Shown: piece after piece, positions 45,789 through 55,160 of the stretch
How positions within the stretch are numbered: position 1 is the stretch's first letter
Layout of the letters: each line of letters begins with the position of its first letter
Source: Pedobacter sp. N36a
Lineage (GTDB): Bacteria; Bacteroidota; Bacteroidia; Sphingobacteriales; Sphingobacteriaceae
Assembly (NCBI RefSeq): GCF_014472395.1
Contig: NZ_JACSZW010000002.1
Location: 310,001-374,000, forward strand
Reading direction: 5' to 3'
Length of the DNA: 64,000 nucleotides
Made by a program: the position numbers and the translations under genes
Notes under the pieces: model-generated
Databases searched by the model: none
What the model was told of the DNA's origin: nothing
The model's input: the letters and a program-made list of their open reading frames with translations, nothing else

Positions 45789-46355
45789 CTATAAAGAAAT
45801 CTCTTTTCTCAATCTGCTCAGGTGCCTGGAAGTGATCCCTAAATAAGAAGCCAGGTATTGTAATGGAATTTGCTGCACATAAATCGGCTGGTGCTCCAGC
45901 AGGTCAAGGTATCGCTTTTTTGCTTTTTCCTGCTGAAACTGAAAAACTCTTCTTTCCAATTCCAGGTATTGCTGCTCAGCAATGATTTTCAGGAAATTAG
46001 TCCAGTTCGGATTGGTGTTCGATAAAAGGTCTAACTCCTTTTTTTGAATCAAGAGCAGTTCGGTAGGGACTAAGGCCTGAATGTTTTCTATGGTCGGCTT
46101 GCTGGTGATGAAAGAGGAGTAGGCAGTCATTAATGCGCCAGGAAAAGTAATACAGTAGGTAGTCTCTTCCGCAGTTTCGGCCCGAAAGAAGGTCCTCAGG
46201 ATGCCAGTGTTCAAGAAAGCTACTTCTTTACAGGTTTTTCCCTCCTGAATAAAGAAATCTCCTTTTTGCAGCTTTTTAGGCTTCATCAGCGCGATAATGT
46301 CATTGATTTCTGCCGGACTGAAAAGTTGAAAAGAGGCTAAAAAATTATAGATCAT
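45789..46355 (-). CDS. Crp/Fnr-family transcriptional regulator
   Basis: About 188 residues from ATG 46355 (the TTG ten codons upstream is less likely). The cyclic-nucleotide-binding fold (about 10-120; MKPKKLQKGDFFIQEGKTCKE by position) is followed by a short linker and a C-terminal HTH (about 150-185; QIPLQYLASYLGITSRHLSRL). It lacks the Cys cluster of Fnr. Unlike the broken homolog at 28196-28779 this copy is intact. It likely controls the downstream quinone reductase gene and could also bind the palindromes near the PepSY-like genes. Confidence 0.9.
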   Translation of the reverse strand: MIYNFLASFQLFSPAEINDIIALMKPKKLQKGDFFIQEGKTCKEVAFLNTGILRTFFRAETAEETTYCITFPGALMTAYSSFITSKPTIENIQALVPTELLLIQKKELDLLSNTNPNWTNFLKIIAEQQYLELERRVFQFQQEKAKKRYLDLLEHQPIYVQQIPLQYLASYLGITSRHLSRLRKEISL

Positions 46356-46480
46356 CTGGTTGGGCAATGTTTCTGGAGGATTCAAGCTTCAAATATATCA
46401 TAAAATGCGAAGATAGCGCTGAAAGCAACAATGGCCAAGCTTTCTGTAACCTCATACTTACCTGATACTGGTCGGGTAGT

Positions 46481-46619
46481 GGTCGGGAAGAGAAGGGCGT
46501 TGGTATAGGGTCCCCGTAGGGTTCCGATAGGGTTACCGTAGGGTTGCCATAGTGTTTACTATCCCAACCCTACGGTAACCCCATCCAGATCCTATGGAAA
46601 CCCAGGTCTCTTCCCGACC
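46481..46619. repeat. Large nested inverted-repeat element
   Basis: Outer arms of 13 bp (GGTCGGGAAGAGA at 46481-46493; complement at 46607-46619) and inner arms of 17 bp (GGGTTACCGTAGGGTTG at 46530-46546; complement at 46565-46581) are both perfect. The tip ATAGT-GTTT-ACTAT can pair too. The left half also shows three or four tandem units of about 11 bp built on TAGGGTT. It is much more GC-rich than its surroundings and holds no gene. It lies in the 415-bp gap between crp and paralog 3. Confidence 0.75.
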
Positions 46620-46728
46620 TCAATTACAGTTGCTTTCTTTCCCCGAAACTCCAACCTGTATCAGCTTATGCTGGTACAGGTTACAGACGTCGCACAACTG
46701 AACAGAAAAAACAGCCGCAACAGAAAAA

Positions 46729-46744
46729 GCCGGATTGCTCCGGC
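46729..46744 (-). terminator. Terminator of PepSY-like paralog 3
   Basis: GCCGGA-TTGC-TCCGGC stem, followed on the minus strand by a T-rich stretch. It is related in layout to the hairpins behind paralogs 1 and 2. Confidence 0.65.
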
Positions 46745-46770
46745 CTCTTCCTGTAAAAATACTGCTTCAA

Positions 46771-47085
46771 TTATTGTTTAAAGGGCTTGCCTTCTTTATC
46801 TAATTTCACCGCTGCTGTCTCATCACCTTTTTTAATATCGATGTGGTAGTAGATTGATTTATCTGCATTTGTCACTAGAAATGCTGCTGTTGGTGTCCAT
46901 TGTTTTACAGGCTCAGTTTGTAGTGTTGCTTTAACTGGTTCTGGTAAATCAGCCAATTCTACTGGAAGTTTAGTCGTACTATCTTGTTTAACTGTAATTG
47001 CTAAAGGTTCTTTTACTTCTGTTGCGTTTGCTGCAGTCATTCCTGCGAAAGCTAAAAATGCTGCTGATAAAATGATCTTCTTCAT
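46771..47085 (-). CDS. Small secreted PepSY-like protein, paralog 3
   Basis: 104 residues, with the signal peptide MKKIILSAAFLAFAGMTAANA and the same domain plan as paralogs 1 and 2 but more diverged (LPEPVKATLQTEPVKQW; YYHIDIKKGDETAAVKL; end DKEGKPFKQ). It lies 1.8 kb from paralog 2 with the Crp/Fnr-oxidoreductase pair and the hairpin element in between. The upstream palindrome CCACAGTTTGTGG sits 142 bp before its start, as in the other copies. It is probably the older member of the family. Confidence 0.82.
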   Translation of the reverse strand: MKKIILSAAFLAFAGMTAANATEVKEPLAITVKQDSTTKLPVELADLPEPVKATLQTEPVKQWTPTAAFLVTNADKSIYYHIDIKKGDETAAVKLDKEGKPFKQ

Positions 47086-47226
47086 ATCTCTTGTGTTTCA
47101 GTTAATATTCTAATTAATTACGTTTAGGGTAGGTTTAATAATGATGCCGTAAACGTATTTTTTTGGCATACTTCTGAAAAACAAGATGTTAGGTTTTTGA
47201 GGGTGCTTTTAGACTGTAGCGTTATT

Positions 47227-47239
47227 CCACAGTTTGTGG
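47227..47239. promoter_or_regulatory. Conserved palindrome CCACAGTTTGTGG upstream of paralog 3
   Basis: Perfect CCACA/TGTGG arms, 142 bp before the start codon. Retained although the surrounding DNA has diverged, which suggests selection. Confidence 0.5.
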
Positions 47240-47328
47240 CTAATAGAAGCAGATCGACTTCGTATGGAAGGATATTAAAGGGTTATAAAAAGCAGGCCTG
47301 TTCTCTATAAGGTAATTAAAAAGTATCT

Positions 47329-47910
47329 TTAATTCATATCTCTTTCCACCTTTTTAGCCGTGCTTTTACCTGGCAGATAGATTTGGAAACCAACACCCAA
47401 ACTTAAAGTATGGCTATAGGCACTACTTCCAAAACCAACAATACCATTGTATTTTAACAGTGTTTCCAACCCAATAGAACGGGTTACGAAATAGGTGAAA
47501 CCTGGACCAAAGCTAAATCCAAGACCATTTGTAGAGCCTCCTGATCCTGCTGGGTTGATTCCGTTTACACCAACAGTAGCCTCTCCAAAAAACTTAGAGT
47601 TTTTTACCACTTCATCGGTGCCTTTTGATCCATAGTACCTTCCTAAAGCACCAATGCCGTAAGAGATACTGGTTCCTGCACCTTTTGCGGTAGCCAATCC
47701 AAAGTTAACATCTCCACCCAGAGCCAAACCGTCCTGTATGAACCAGGCTGCTTTGGGATTGATGTTTAAACTAAAGATGTTCGGCTTATCTAAGCCAAAT
47801 TTGATGTCGGAAATGTTGGCACCCATCATTACATTTCCTTTTTGTATCTGCGCAGTCGCTCCATAAAGCATGCCGATAGTTAAACTAATTGTTAAGCATA
47901 ATTTTTTCAT
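47329..47910 (-). CDS. Outer-membrane beta-barrel (porin-like) protein
   Basis: About 193 residues from ATG 47910, which gives a clean signal peptide (MKKLCLTISLTIGMLYGATAQ, split by position 1-21, cleavage after TAQ). The in-frame upstream extension lacks one. The mature chain has alternating strands, Gly-rich turns (GGDVNFGLATAKGAG) and ends near LGVGFQIYLPGKS, plus a short charged tail. It matches small outer-membrane barrel proteins of the OmpW/OMP_b-brl type. No partner gene is adjacent. Confidence 0.75.
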   Translation of the reverse strand: MKKLCLTISLTIGMLYGATAQIQKGNVMMGANISDIKFGLDKPNIFSLNINPKAAWFIQDGLALGGDVNFGLATAKGAGTSISYGIGALGRYYGSKGTDEVVKNSKFFGEATVGVNGINPAGSGGSTNGLGFSFGPGFTYFVTRSIGLETLLKYNGIVGFGSSAYSHTLSLGVGFQIYLPGKSTAKKVERDMN

Positions 47911-48105
47911 GATATAGGATTTAAATGTATTTAAGTAACAAAATTTAGGAGTTTTGGTTTTTAAAAATCCTGTCAACTAGTATCTTATAGGAAATGACGA
48001 TAGAAGCTCTCTGAAAAAAAAACCGTATTTCCTTGATTCTGGTCAATAAAATGGCCTTCTTTAAATATCTTACTACCTTTGGAAGTAGAAATAAATCCTT
48101 TGCTA

Positions 48106-48603
48106 ATGAAATTATCATTTGGAACGGTCATTCAGGACCAGCCTAATTACTTTATAGAAAAAATCTGGAAGGGATTAACCAATCTTTCCGTTCACATGGA
48201 GAGCGATTATTATTGGTACCTGCAGCGCCATTTGGAAAAATTTAACCGGACTTGGGATGGAGACCAGTATACTGAATTTCTGGAACCAAAAATACATACC
48301 ATTCGTAAGGATGCTTATGATGTATGGCGTCCAGGTATGGAAATCGTTATGGTAACTGATAAAGATGGGCCGGAGGAATTTCAATTTGCACCCCTATTAA
48401 CTTGTCAGCATATTCAGATTGTGGAAATGAGAAAAGAAGAAAACAGTGCTCCTCAGCTGCGTATTGATGATCAACTATTCAGCGCGGAAGCCCTTCATCA
48501 GTTTGCAGTAAATGATGGTTTTCAAGATGCAGCAGCCTTATTCTCTTATTTTGACGACAGCTTCGAAGGGAAGCTGATCCATTGGACTGCTTTTAAATAC
48601 TAA
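48106..48603 (+). CDS. Hypothetical cytoplasmic protein upstream of an AraC regulator
   Basis: About 165 residues from ATG 48106; the longer frame begins with TTG and is less likely. No signal or membrane segment. It has aromatic-rich patches (HMESDYYWYLQRHLEKF and DAYDVWRPGMEIVMV) and an acidic C-terminal half (SYFDDSFEGKLIHWTAFKY). I do not recognise the family. The AraC gene follows after 13 bp, so they are one operon. Confidence 0.65.
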   Translation: MKLSFGTVIQDQPNYFIEKIWKGLTNLSVHMESDYYWYLQRHLEKFNRTWDGDQYTEFLEPKIHTIRKDAYDVWRPGMEIVMVTDKDGPEEFQFAPLLTCQHIQIVEMRKEENSAPQLRIDDQLFSAEALHQFAVNDGFQDAAALFSYFDDSFEGKLIHWTAFKY

Positions 48604-48616
48604 CCGGTTATTATTG

Positions 48617-49480
48617 ATGATTGTTACTTATCAGATTGAAGATTTCAGTTCTGCGTGTCCCATTCCTGGTCAGTTTATGATGGACAGGTTTGAAAATATT
48701 GGCCGCCCGATAAATATGGTGTGGCCTCACAAACATAGTTTTTATGAGATCTTATGGCTGGAAAAAGGGCCGTCCTTAAATACGATCGACCAGCATTCTT
48801 TTGAACTGTCGCTGGATTCCATTTTTTTTATCGCTCCAGGGCAAATTCATGAGCTTGCCAAAGAAGAAGATTTAAGGGGCTATAGCCTGATGTTTACGGA
48901 AGATTTTTTGGCTTTAGGAGATGCTGGTTTAGAGGTGTCTACCGGGCTTTCATTTATGGAAGACACCTATGCTAAGCCCGCTTTAGCCCTGGTGGAAAAA
49001 GAATTAGATGGACTATTTGCAGCTTTAAACCTGCTTTATCAAGAAACCGGAAGACCAGACCGTTCTGTAAATGTGATCCGGCATTTGCTCTTAACTTTTC
49101 TTTTTCAGATTAAGAGAATGGTAGGGGAGGCACCAGCATCAGCAAAAGACAACCTGCAGGTGATGACCCTTAAAAAGTTCAAAAAACTGGTAGACCTTAA
49201 TTACATGCAAGAAACAAGGCTTTCTTTTTATGCGGATGCGCTGTTCATGACCACCGCACACCTGAATGAAGTGCTGGAAAGCATCAACGGTAAGACGGCA
49301 GGAGAAACGATTAGGGAATGGTTACTTTTAGAAGCCAAAAGAATGCTCCTCCATGGACATTTAACGGTCGGACAGATTGCTGCTGAGCTTGGATTTACAT
49401 ACTTTTCTTATTTCTCCAAACAGTTTAAAAATCAGGAGGGCATGAGTCCGGCTGCTTTTCGGAGAATAAAAATGGATTAG
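48617..49480 (+). CDS. AraC-family transcriptional regulator
   Basis: About 287 residues from ATG 48617. A cupin-like N-terminal sensing domain (about 20-170; MVWPHKHSFYEILWLEKG and FFIAPGQIHEL) is followed by two helix-turn-helix motifs (about 190-285; ADALFMTTAHLNEVLESINGKTAGETI by position and IAAELGFTYFSYFSKQFKNQEGMSPAAFR). This is the typical metabolite-responsive layout of Bacteroidota. The ligand is unknown. The ribB gene starts 105 bp downstream on the same strand. Confidence 0.9.
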   Translation: MIVTYQIEDFSSACPIPGQFMMDRFENIGRPINMVWPHKHSFYEILWLEKGPSLNTIDQHSFELSLDSIFFIAPGQIHELAKEEDLRGYSLMFTEDFLALGDAGLEVSTGLSFMEDTYAKPALALVEKELDGLFAALNLLYQETGRPDRSVNVIRHLLLTFLFQIKRMVGEAPASAKDNLQVMTLKKFKKLVDLNYMQETRLSFYADALFMTTAHLNEVLESINGKTAGETIREWLLLEAKRMLLHGHLTVGQIAAELGFTYFSYFSKQFKNQEGMSPAAFRRIKMD

Positions 49481-49585
49481 TTTATCCTATTCTAGTTAAA
49501 AGTGCCAATAAACCCCTGCTTTATCCTAAAATCGAAAATTGATTCCAGATACCTTTGCAGCTTAGAATTTAAGCGATAATATATC

Positions 49586-50212
49586 ATGGAAATTAAACTG
49601 AATACCATTCCTGAAGCAATTGAGGCCTTAAAAGAAGGGAAAGTCATTATTGTAGTAGATGATGAAAAACGGGAGAATGAAGGTGATTTTATCAGCACTG
49701 CAGAAAATGCAAGTCCGGAAGTCATCAATTTTATGGTGACCCATGGCCGTGGATTGGTTTGCGCGCCCTTAACTGCTCAGCGATGTGAAGAACTGGGACT
49801 TCATCCAATGGTAAAACAGAATACCGCTGCTTATGAAACCAATTTCACCATTTCTGTGGACCTCTTAGGTAATGGCTGCAGTACTGGCATTTCAGCTTCC
49901 GACCGTTCTAAAACCATCCGGTCTTTAATAGGTCCTAAAATTAAAGGCTTTGACCTGGGCAGACCTGGCCATATTTTTCCTTTGTCTGCGGCAAATGGCG
50001 GCGTATTGGCGCGACCAGGGCATACGGAAGCCACAGTAGATCTGGCCCGTTTGGCCGGGATGGCCCCGCCTGGTGTATTGGTGGAAATCTTTAAAGAGTA
50101 CGGAGAAATGGCGCGCCTGCCAGATTTAATGAAAATTGCTGCAAAGCATCAATTGAAAATCATCTCTATCGAAGACCTGAGCATTTATTTAAGGCAGATA
50201 AGTTTGATCTGA
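49586..50212 (+). CDS. ribB: 3,4-dihydroxy-2-butanone-4-phosphate synthase
   Basis: A cytoplasmic enzyme of 208 residues that converts ribulose 5-phosphate to the four-carbon precursor of riboflavin. The magnesium motif [13 protein letters not shown] is near residue 27, followed by [22 protein letters not shown] and [19 protein letters not shown]. It is a stand-alone RibB, as in E. coli, whereas most Bacteroidota carry a RibBA fusion; a second copy elsewhere is possible. No FMN riboswitch is seen upstream. The 3' end overlaps the convergent dehydrogenase gene by 24 bp. Confidence 0.93.
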   Translation: MEIKLNTIPEAIEALKEGKVIIVVDDEKRENEGDFISTAENASPEVINFMVTHGRGLVCAPLTAQRCEELGLHPMVKQNTAAYETNFTISVDLLGNGCSTGISASDRSKTIRSLIGPKIKGFDLGRPGHIFPLSAANGGVLARPGHTEATVDLARLAGMAPPGVLVEIFKEYGEMARLPDLMKIAAKHQLKIISIEDLSIYLRQISLI

Positions 50213-51460
50213 TAGCCTTTTGATCATTTGAGAACTTTGCTCACGTCCATGCTCCAGCCGATCTTTAAAAAACATTTTTGTCTGATCGAAATGTTGTTTG
50301 TAACCTTCCATATCTCCATAGCCTATAATGGAAGTCCATTCGCGTACAGCAGAATGAAACTCCAGGTCGTCAGCACGTATACTTTTGTCGAACAAAGCCG
50401 CTGTGATGGATTCTTCCAGTAATTCTTCATTGCGGAAAAGGTATTCCACGATCCCCAGGCGCAAGCGGAAAGGAGGAGTCTGACAGATCAGATTGTCGTA
50501 AGGATTGGTGTTTAAATGGTACCAGGCATCGGCCATGCTCAATAAACTCAGGTGGGAATTCGCTTTTCTAACACCAGGACTGGCAGAAAGAGAGAACTCT
50601 TGCATGATCTGATCGTCCAGTAATAATGGTTTCCTGCTTTCATGAAAAACGAAATCCCGGACTTTATAAAGCCGGGTCCTGAAAGCCTGTTCTTCCTCCA
50701 TGATCATCATTTTGAAAAGCTCAGATTCCGACTGTGCATATCGTTTTACCTGCTGACGTGCAAAAGGGTTCAATATTGCCAGGCCAGCATAAATATGTGC
50801 TTTATAACTGAAAATTCTTAGGGTAGTCAGGATTTTTACATTGTCGATTCCGCCAAGGTACGAGGCATTTTCCCAGGGGAAGAAACCGGCACTGGCCCAT
50901 GCGGTACCCATACTTTCAAAGCCCACGTGTGTGGCCGCCTGAGTATCCGCAACAATGCGGTCATGGTCTTTATAATCTTTTATTTCGACCATTTCAGAGC
51001 CCAAACAGGAGAGGAGATCGGTCATTCTTTGATAAGCTACAGCCGTAGTTCTATGTGGAATCACGATCATTTTCTGTCCTGCAGGATCAAAGCCGGGGCC
51101 ATGAAGTGAATGACAGGTGATGATGTGCACATCCTTCGGCAGATGTTTTTCAAAAGCCATAATTTCAGGATGCTTCACCGAAGTTTGTCCGGCAACAATT
51201 GCGCCGTATTTTGTGGAGCTGCCGTACCATCCCAGCACTTCTTCAATCCTTTCAGACTCTACCGCATAAAAAATCACATCGCAAATGCGCGACACCTCTT
51301 TGCCATCATAAAGAATGGAAATGCCAAAAGGATTCAGTTCTTCTTCTAGTTGTGTCCGCCTCTGCGGGAGATCTGAACCATAAACGGAATAACCTGCCTT
51401 GGCAAAGCCTTTGGCATACATTTTTCCCATATCGCCCAGACCGATGATACCTACATTCAT
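50189..51460 (-). CDS. Prephenate dehydrogenase of the fungal Tyr1 type
   Basis: About 423 residues from ATG 51460; the ORF can be extended 9 codons without support. The N-terminal Rossmann fold has [17 protein letters not shown]. The catalytic region shows [17 protein letters not shown], then [18 protein letters not shown]. The long C-terminal helical domain contains [22 protein letters not shown] and [18 protein letters not shown], split here by position. These segments agree, as I remember them, with yeast Tyr1 (NADP-dependent prephenate dehydrogenase) more closely than with bacterial TyrA. It would make 4-hydroxyphenylpyruvate for tyrosine synthesis. It is isolated from other aro genes and overlaps convergent ribB. 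Confidence 0.85.
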   Translation of the reverse strand: MNVGIIGLGDMGKMYAKGFAKAGYSVYGSDLPQRRTQLEEELNPFGISILYDGKEVSRICDVIFYAVESERIEEVLGWYGSSTKYGAIVAGQTSVKHPEIMAFEKHLPKDVHIITCHSLHGPGFDPAGQKMIVIPHRTTAVAYQRMTDLLSCLGSEMVEIKDYKDHDRIVADTQAATHVGFESMGTAWASAGFFPWENASYLGGIDNVKILTTLRIFSYKAHIYAGLAILNPFARQQVKRYAQSESELFKMMIMEEEQAFRTRLYKVRDFVFHESRKPLLLDDQIMQEFSLSASPGVRKANSHLSLLSMADAWYHLNTNPYDNLICQTPPFRLRLGIVEYLFRNEELLEESITAALFDKSIRADDLEFHSAVREWTSIIGYGDMEGYKQHFDQTKMFFKDRLEHGREQSSQMIKRLSDQTYLP

Positions 51461-51539
51461 AAATCTGTTCTTAATGCAAATAAGCAAAATAACGCTGGAC
51501 TACAAAATGACCCTCATCACTTTGTAAAGGAAGCAATCG

Positions 51540-53804
51540 TTAATAAACGACTACTTCATCACTAAACATAAATCCTTTTTTCTCATTTTTTGCGGTAATC
51601 CGGATGTACCGTCCGGTATTTCCTTTGAGGTCGAAAATGAAAGTTTTAAACCTTAAAGAAGCGTCAGTGTAAGGTACGTCATTGTCTACCTGTGGAAGCG
51701 TTTTGAAATTAATTCCATCATTGGAAAGAGCTACTTTAACATAGGATGGCATATATACGCCAGGCCCGGTCAACTGCATATACCTCATTTTCAACTGCTG
51801 TAATGCCTGAGGGTTTTCCAGATCGATCGTGACATCCAGGTCACCCAGAAAACCTTGCCATTGCCCGTCACCATAAGTTAAATCTCCGGTTTGTCCATTC
51901 ACTAAGCTGAGCTCTTTTTGTGCCGGATAATTGCTGCTGTATTTATTATTGTAGGTTACTTTTTTACCGATCGCTTTATGCAAGTCAATTTCCAGCGATT
52001 GTACCGCTCCGGCAGGGAGCTGATCTTTGAAGATCGCCGCTTTAACGGTCCCGGTCTGGTTTAAGGAAATACCATCTTTGTATAATGGAGATTGAGCTGT
52101 AGGGCTACTGCCGTCCAGTGTGTACCGGATTTCTGGTTGAAACTGCTCTGAGTTGATGGTCACCTGGGCCACTTTATTGGCCATATCAAAGTTGGAGAGT
52201 ATACTCAGGTTGTTGGATGGCGGATAATAATTCACATTGAATTGCTGTAATAAGCGGTAATGCTTTTGGAGACGGGATTGAAAATCGTCCCAGTTTTTCT
52301 GCTTTACCGGTGTCCAGGCTACTTCTGAAAGTGCAATCGCCCTTGGGAATACCATGTAATCTACTTGATTCGAGGTTGGCATATATTCTGCCCAAACATT
52401 GGCCTGGACGCCTAAGATGTGCTGCCGCTTTGCAGGCTCAATTTCCGCAGGAATAGGTTGGTAGCTGTATACTTTTTTCAAAGGAAGGTAGCCGCCGATA
52501 GATTCCGGCTGACCAATTGGATTGGTTTGATAAGAATCCAGGTACAGGTGGGAGCCCGGCGTCATGATCACATCATGACCTGTATTGGCCGCTTCAATAC
52601 CACCTTTTTCGCCGCGCCAGCTCATTACTGTTGCACCAGGTGCTAATCCGCCTTCCAGAATTTCATCCCAGCCGATTAACTTCCTCCCTTTACTGCTCAG
52701 GTAAGCTTCCATTCTTTTGATCGCATAGCTTTGTAAACCATGCTCGTCTTTCAGGTCAAAGTTTTTAATTACTTTCTGGCACTTCGGACATTGTTTCCAG
52801 GCTGTTTTATCGGCTTCATCACCACCAATGTGGATGTATTTAGAGGGAAAGATGGCTAAAACTTCATCCAGCACATTCTCTAGGAACTTAAAGGTATCTT
52901 CGTTGCCAATACAGAATTCTGAGTTCTTATAAGGCAGGCCATAACATGATAAATTAGGGTAGGCGGCAAGTACCTCCTCACTATGGGCAGGCATTTCAAT
53001 CTCAGGAATCACAGTAATTCCTCTTTTTGCAGCATAAGCGATCAGCTCTTTTGCTTGTTCGGCAGTATAAAAACCTCCGGAAGCATTCGGGCTTCCCATT
53101 TCTGCATATTTGCGGCCATTGTTCCACCAGTTTTTCCAGCTGGCATCAGTTCTCCAGGCTGCAAATTGGGTCAGCTCCGGGTATTTCTTAATTTCTAAAC
53201 GCCATCCTGCACCATCGGTGAGGTGCCAATGGAAGGTGTTTAACTTGTATAAAGATAAAAGGTCGATGTATTTTTTTAGAAAAGTAAGGGGCAAAAAGTG
53301 ACGGGAAACATCAAGCATCAGTCCACGGTAGCCAAAAGCAGGTTGATCTTCAATCCATACTGCCGGCAGTGTTTTAGTATCTTTCCTGGTATAAGCAATC
53401 TGACGCAGGGTGGAGATTCCCAGCAGCAAAGCCTGTGGTTGATGTGCGGTAATGAGAATCCTGTCTGGGGTAATTTCCAGGCGATAGCCATTTTCGGCAA
53501 GCGTATCACCTTTAGCCGCTTTCAACAAGACCACACCTTGTTTCGGTAAGTGTTTAGCGCTCTTTAGCGGTTTTACCTGGTCGAATTTTAGGTAAGGGTG
53601 TTCCTGCAGGAGTGCTGCTGCTTCCTTAAATTCCGAACTGGCGAAAACTTCCGTGTGGGTAGTATATATATAATGTCCGGTTTTAGCGAGCTGAACTAGT
53701 GGCTTTGGGATGAGGAATAAAGAATCCTGTGCATAGGTAATTTGTGGTGTTAAATATAATGTTGCAGCAAAAGAAAGGGCTGCAGCCCATTTAGTCGTAG
53801 TCAT
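51540..53804 (-). CDS. GH20 beta-N-acetylhexosaminidase, secreted
   Basis: This 754-residue protein has a signal peptide (cleavage near TYAQ, residue 26) and a GH20b alpha/beta domain (about 30-150). The GH20 TIM barrel (about 155-500) carries the catalytic pair in HIGGDEADKTAW (Asp-Glu near residue 328) and active-site loops GYRGLMLDVSRHF and FHWHLTDGAGWRLEIKKYPEL by position. A chitobiase-like and F5/8-type-C-like carbohydrate-binding region (about 520-750) completes it. It removes terminal GlcNAc or GalNAc from chitin oligosaccharides or host-type glycans. Together with GH18 and the sialate locus it supports amino-sugar glycan use. Confidence 0.94.
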   Translation of the reverse strand: MTTTKWAAALSFAATLYLTPQITYAQDSLFLIPKPLVQLAKTGHYIYTTHTEVFASSEFKEAAALLQEHPYLKFDQVKPLKSAKHLPKQGVVLLKAAKGDTLAENGYRLEITPDRILITAHQPQALLLGISTLRQIAYTRKDTKTLPAVWIEDQPAFGYRGLMLDVSRHFLPLTFLKKYIDLLSLYKLNTFHWHLTDGAGWRLEIKKYPELTQFAAWRTDASWKNWWNNGRKYAEMGSPNASGGFYTAEQAKELIAYAAKRGITVIPEIEMPAHSEEVLAAYPNLSCYGLPYKNSEFCIGNEDTFKFLENVLDEVLAIFPSKYIHIGGDEADKTAWKQCPKCQKVIKNFDLKDEHGLQSYAIKRMEAYLSSKGRKLIGWDEILEGGLAPGATVMSWRGEKGGIEAANTGHDVIMTPGSHLYLDSYQTNPIGQPESIGGYLPLKKVYSYQPIPAEIEPAKRQHILGVQANVWAEYMPTSNQVDYMVFPRAIALSEVAWTPVKQKNWDDFQSRLQKHYRLLQQFNVNYYPPSNNLSILSNFDMANKVAQVTINSEQFQPEIRYTLDGSSPTAQSPLYKDGISLNQTGTVKAAIFKDQLPAGAVQSLEIDLHKAIGKKVTYNNKYSSNYPAQKELSLVNGQTGDLTYGDGQWQGFLGDLDVTIDLENPQALQQLKMRYMQLTGPGVYMPSYVKVALSNDGINFKTLPQVDNDVPYTDASLRFKTFIFDLKGNTGRYIRITAKNEKKGFMFSDEVVVY

Positions 53805-53958
53805 GATGATTGGTTTCAGGTGTGTTGTGTGCTCAAATTTACGCTTTATCTGGAGAAAAGAAACTGAGATTGAATTTTGTTTCCTGATCTGCCACTTAAA
53901 TGTGTAATTAATTATAAAAAGAAATTATTATTTTTAGAAAACCATAAATTATACGCTC

Positions 53959-54788
53959 ATGGGTTTCTTGTCGTCATTTTTTAGAAAAAGCAGTTTTTTA
54001 GAAAAGAAGAAGGTATTCGGTTTAGGGTATATCCCTAGAGAAGGGGAAGAAATGAGCTGGGCAATGGAAAAAGCCCGGTTAACGCTATGGTATTTCGAAG
54101 AACATCTGATAAGACCGACGCCTGGTTAGGACTATTTTTCCATAAAAGTAATGGTGAAAGAAGATCACCTTGTGGAGCACCTTTGGTTAACAGCACCCGA
54201 TTTTGATGAAGAAGGAAATCTATATGGAAAGGTTGGCAATGAACCTATTCAGGTGAAGAATATAAAGTTAGGTCAGGAAATTGGTGTTGGAAGGTTCCTG
54301 ATCTCTGACTGGATGATTGTAGAACAAGGGACTTTGATTGGCGGTTATACGATTCGGGCAATTTGGGATGGACTTCCTCAGGGAGAACGACAGTTTTTTG
54401 ATGAGGTTATAGGGATCGCTATAGATGCAGGTGTAGATCATTTTATCCCTGATTTGAATACACCGGAAGGGGCCATCACTGCTTTGGAGGTGGCTTATGC
54501 CAATCAGGATATTGAAGGTACAATTTCTTGTAAAGATTTTTATGAAGAGGCGAGGCTGCTGCTGCTAAGTATTGATCGAAAGCTGGATACGAAACAAATG
54601 ATACAGGAAACTTCGGAGGCACTGCAAGCCGCTTTACCAAAAGAGAGAAATTTGCGGAGGATGCCTATGTGATTACTGAAGTCTGCACTTATCCCAATGG
54701 GTTAGTCAGTAAGAAAAAGTTCTTCACCTTAAATACTGGGCTGGGCTGGAAGGTGATCGGGATATTAGATGAAGACATTGCTTCCTGA
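53959..54788 (+). pseudogene. DUF2314-family gene interrupted by a stop and a frameshift
   Basis: ATG 53959 opens MGFLSSFFRKSSFLEKKKVF and runs to ...LIRPTPG, then meets an in-frame TAG at 54127-54129. The same frame continues as DYFSIKVMVKEDHLVEHLWL, EVGRFLISDWMIVEQGTLIGGYT and a DUF2314-type domain. A frameshift near 54650 moves the reading to DAYVITEVCTYPNGLVSKKK and FFTLNTGLGWKVIGIL, ending at TGA 54788. The piece from ATG 54151 to 54672 could still be made as a 173-residue protein. Family members occur in polymorphic-toxin and immunity neighbourhoods, but no toxin gene is seen here. Confidence 0.78.
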
Positions 54789-55160
54789 TCTATAGAAAGC
54801 AATGTTAAAAAAATATAATTAATGAGAATCGCTTGTATCTACTGGTCTTTTAATAAAAGATAGATAATATGCGGAAAACATAATGATCACTACAAGTGAA
54901 AGTAAGAAAGCTACCATACGAATTGCTATTTAAAGTTGATAATAAAATATGGTATGAAGGTAATGATTCTTTTTAATACCCCGGAGTGATATCGTTACTG
55001 TTTTTTTACATTCCCAATAACCGACTCTTTTTCATTGCCTTATCCTGCTTTTATGGATTGAATTCCTAGCAGGACAGTATTCTTTATATTTGGGATAGGA
55101 ATAAATTGCTTTTACAATCGTAAATTAGCCGCGCCTGAACCCTTAATCCCCCAATTGAAT
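54789..55160. other. Intergenic region without recognisable gene
   Basis: About 370 bp, AT-rich, with stops in all frames. A weak hairpin CCTGCT/AGCAGG lies near 55048-55076. No promoter or RNA gene could be supported. Confidence 0.5.

Noticed and set aside
46440..46770. CRISPR array
   Set aside because: The TAGGGTT units are about 11 bp apart without unique spacers and fold as one hairpin; no cas genes are present.
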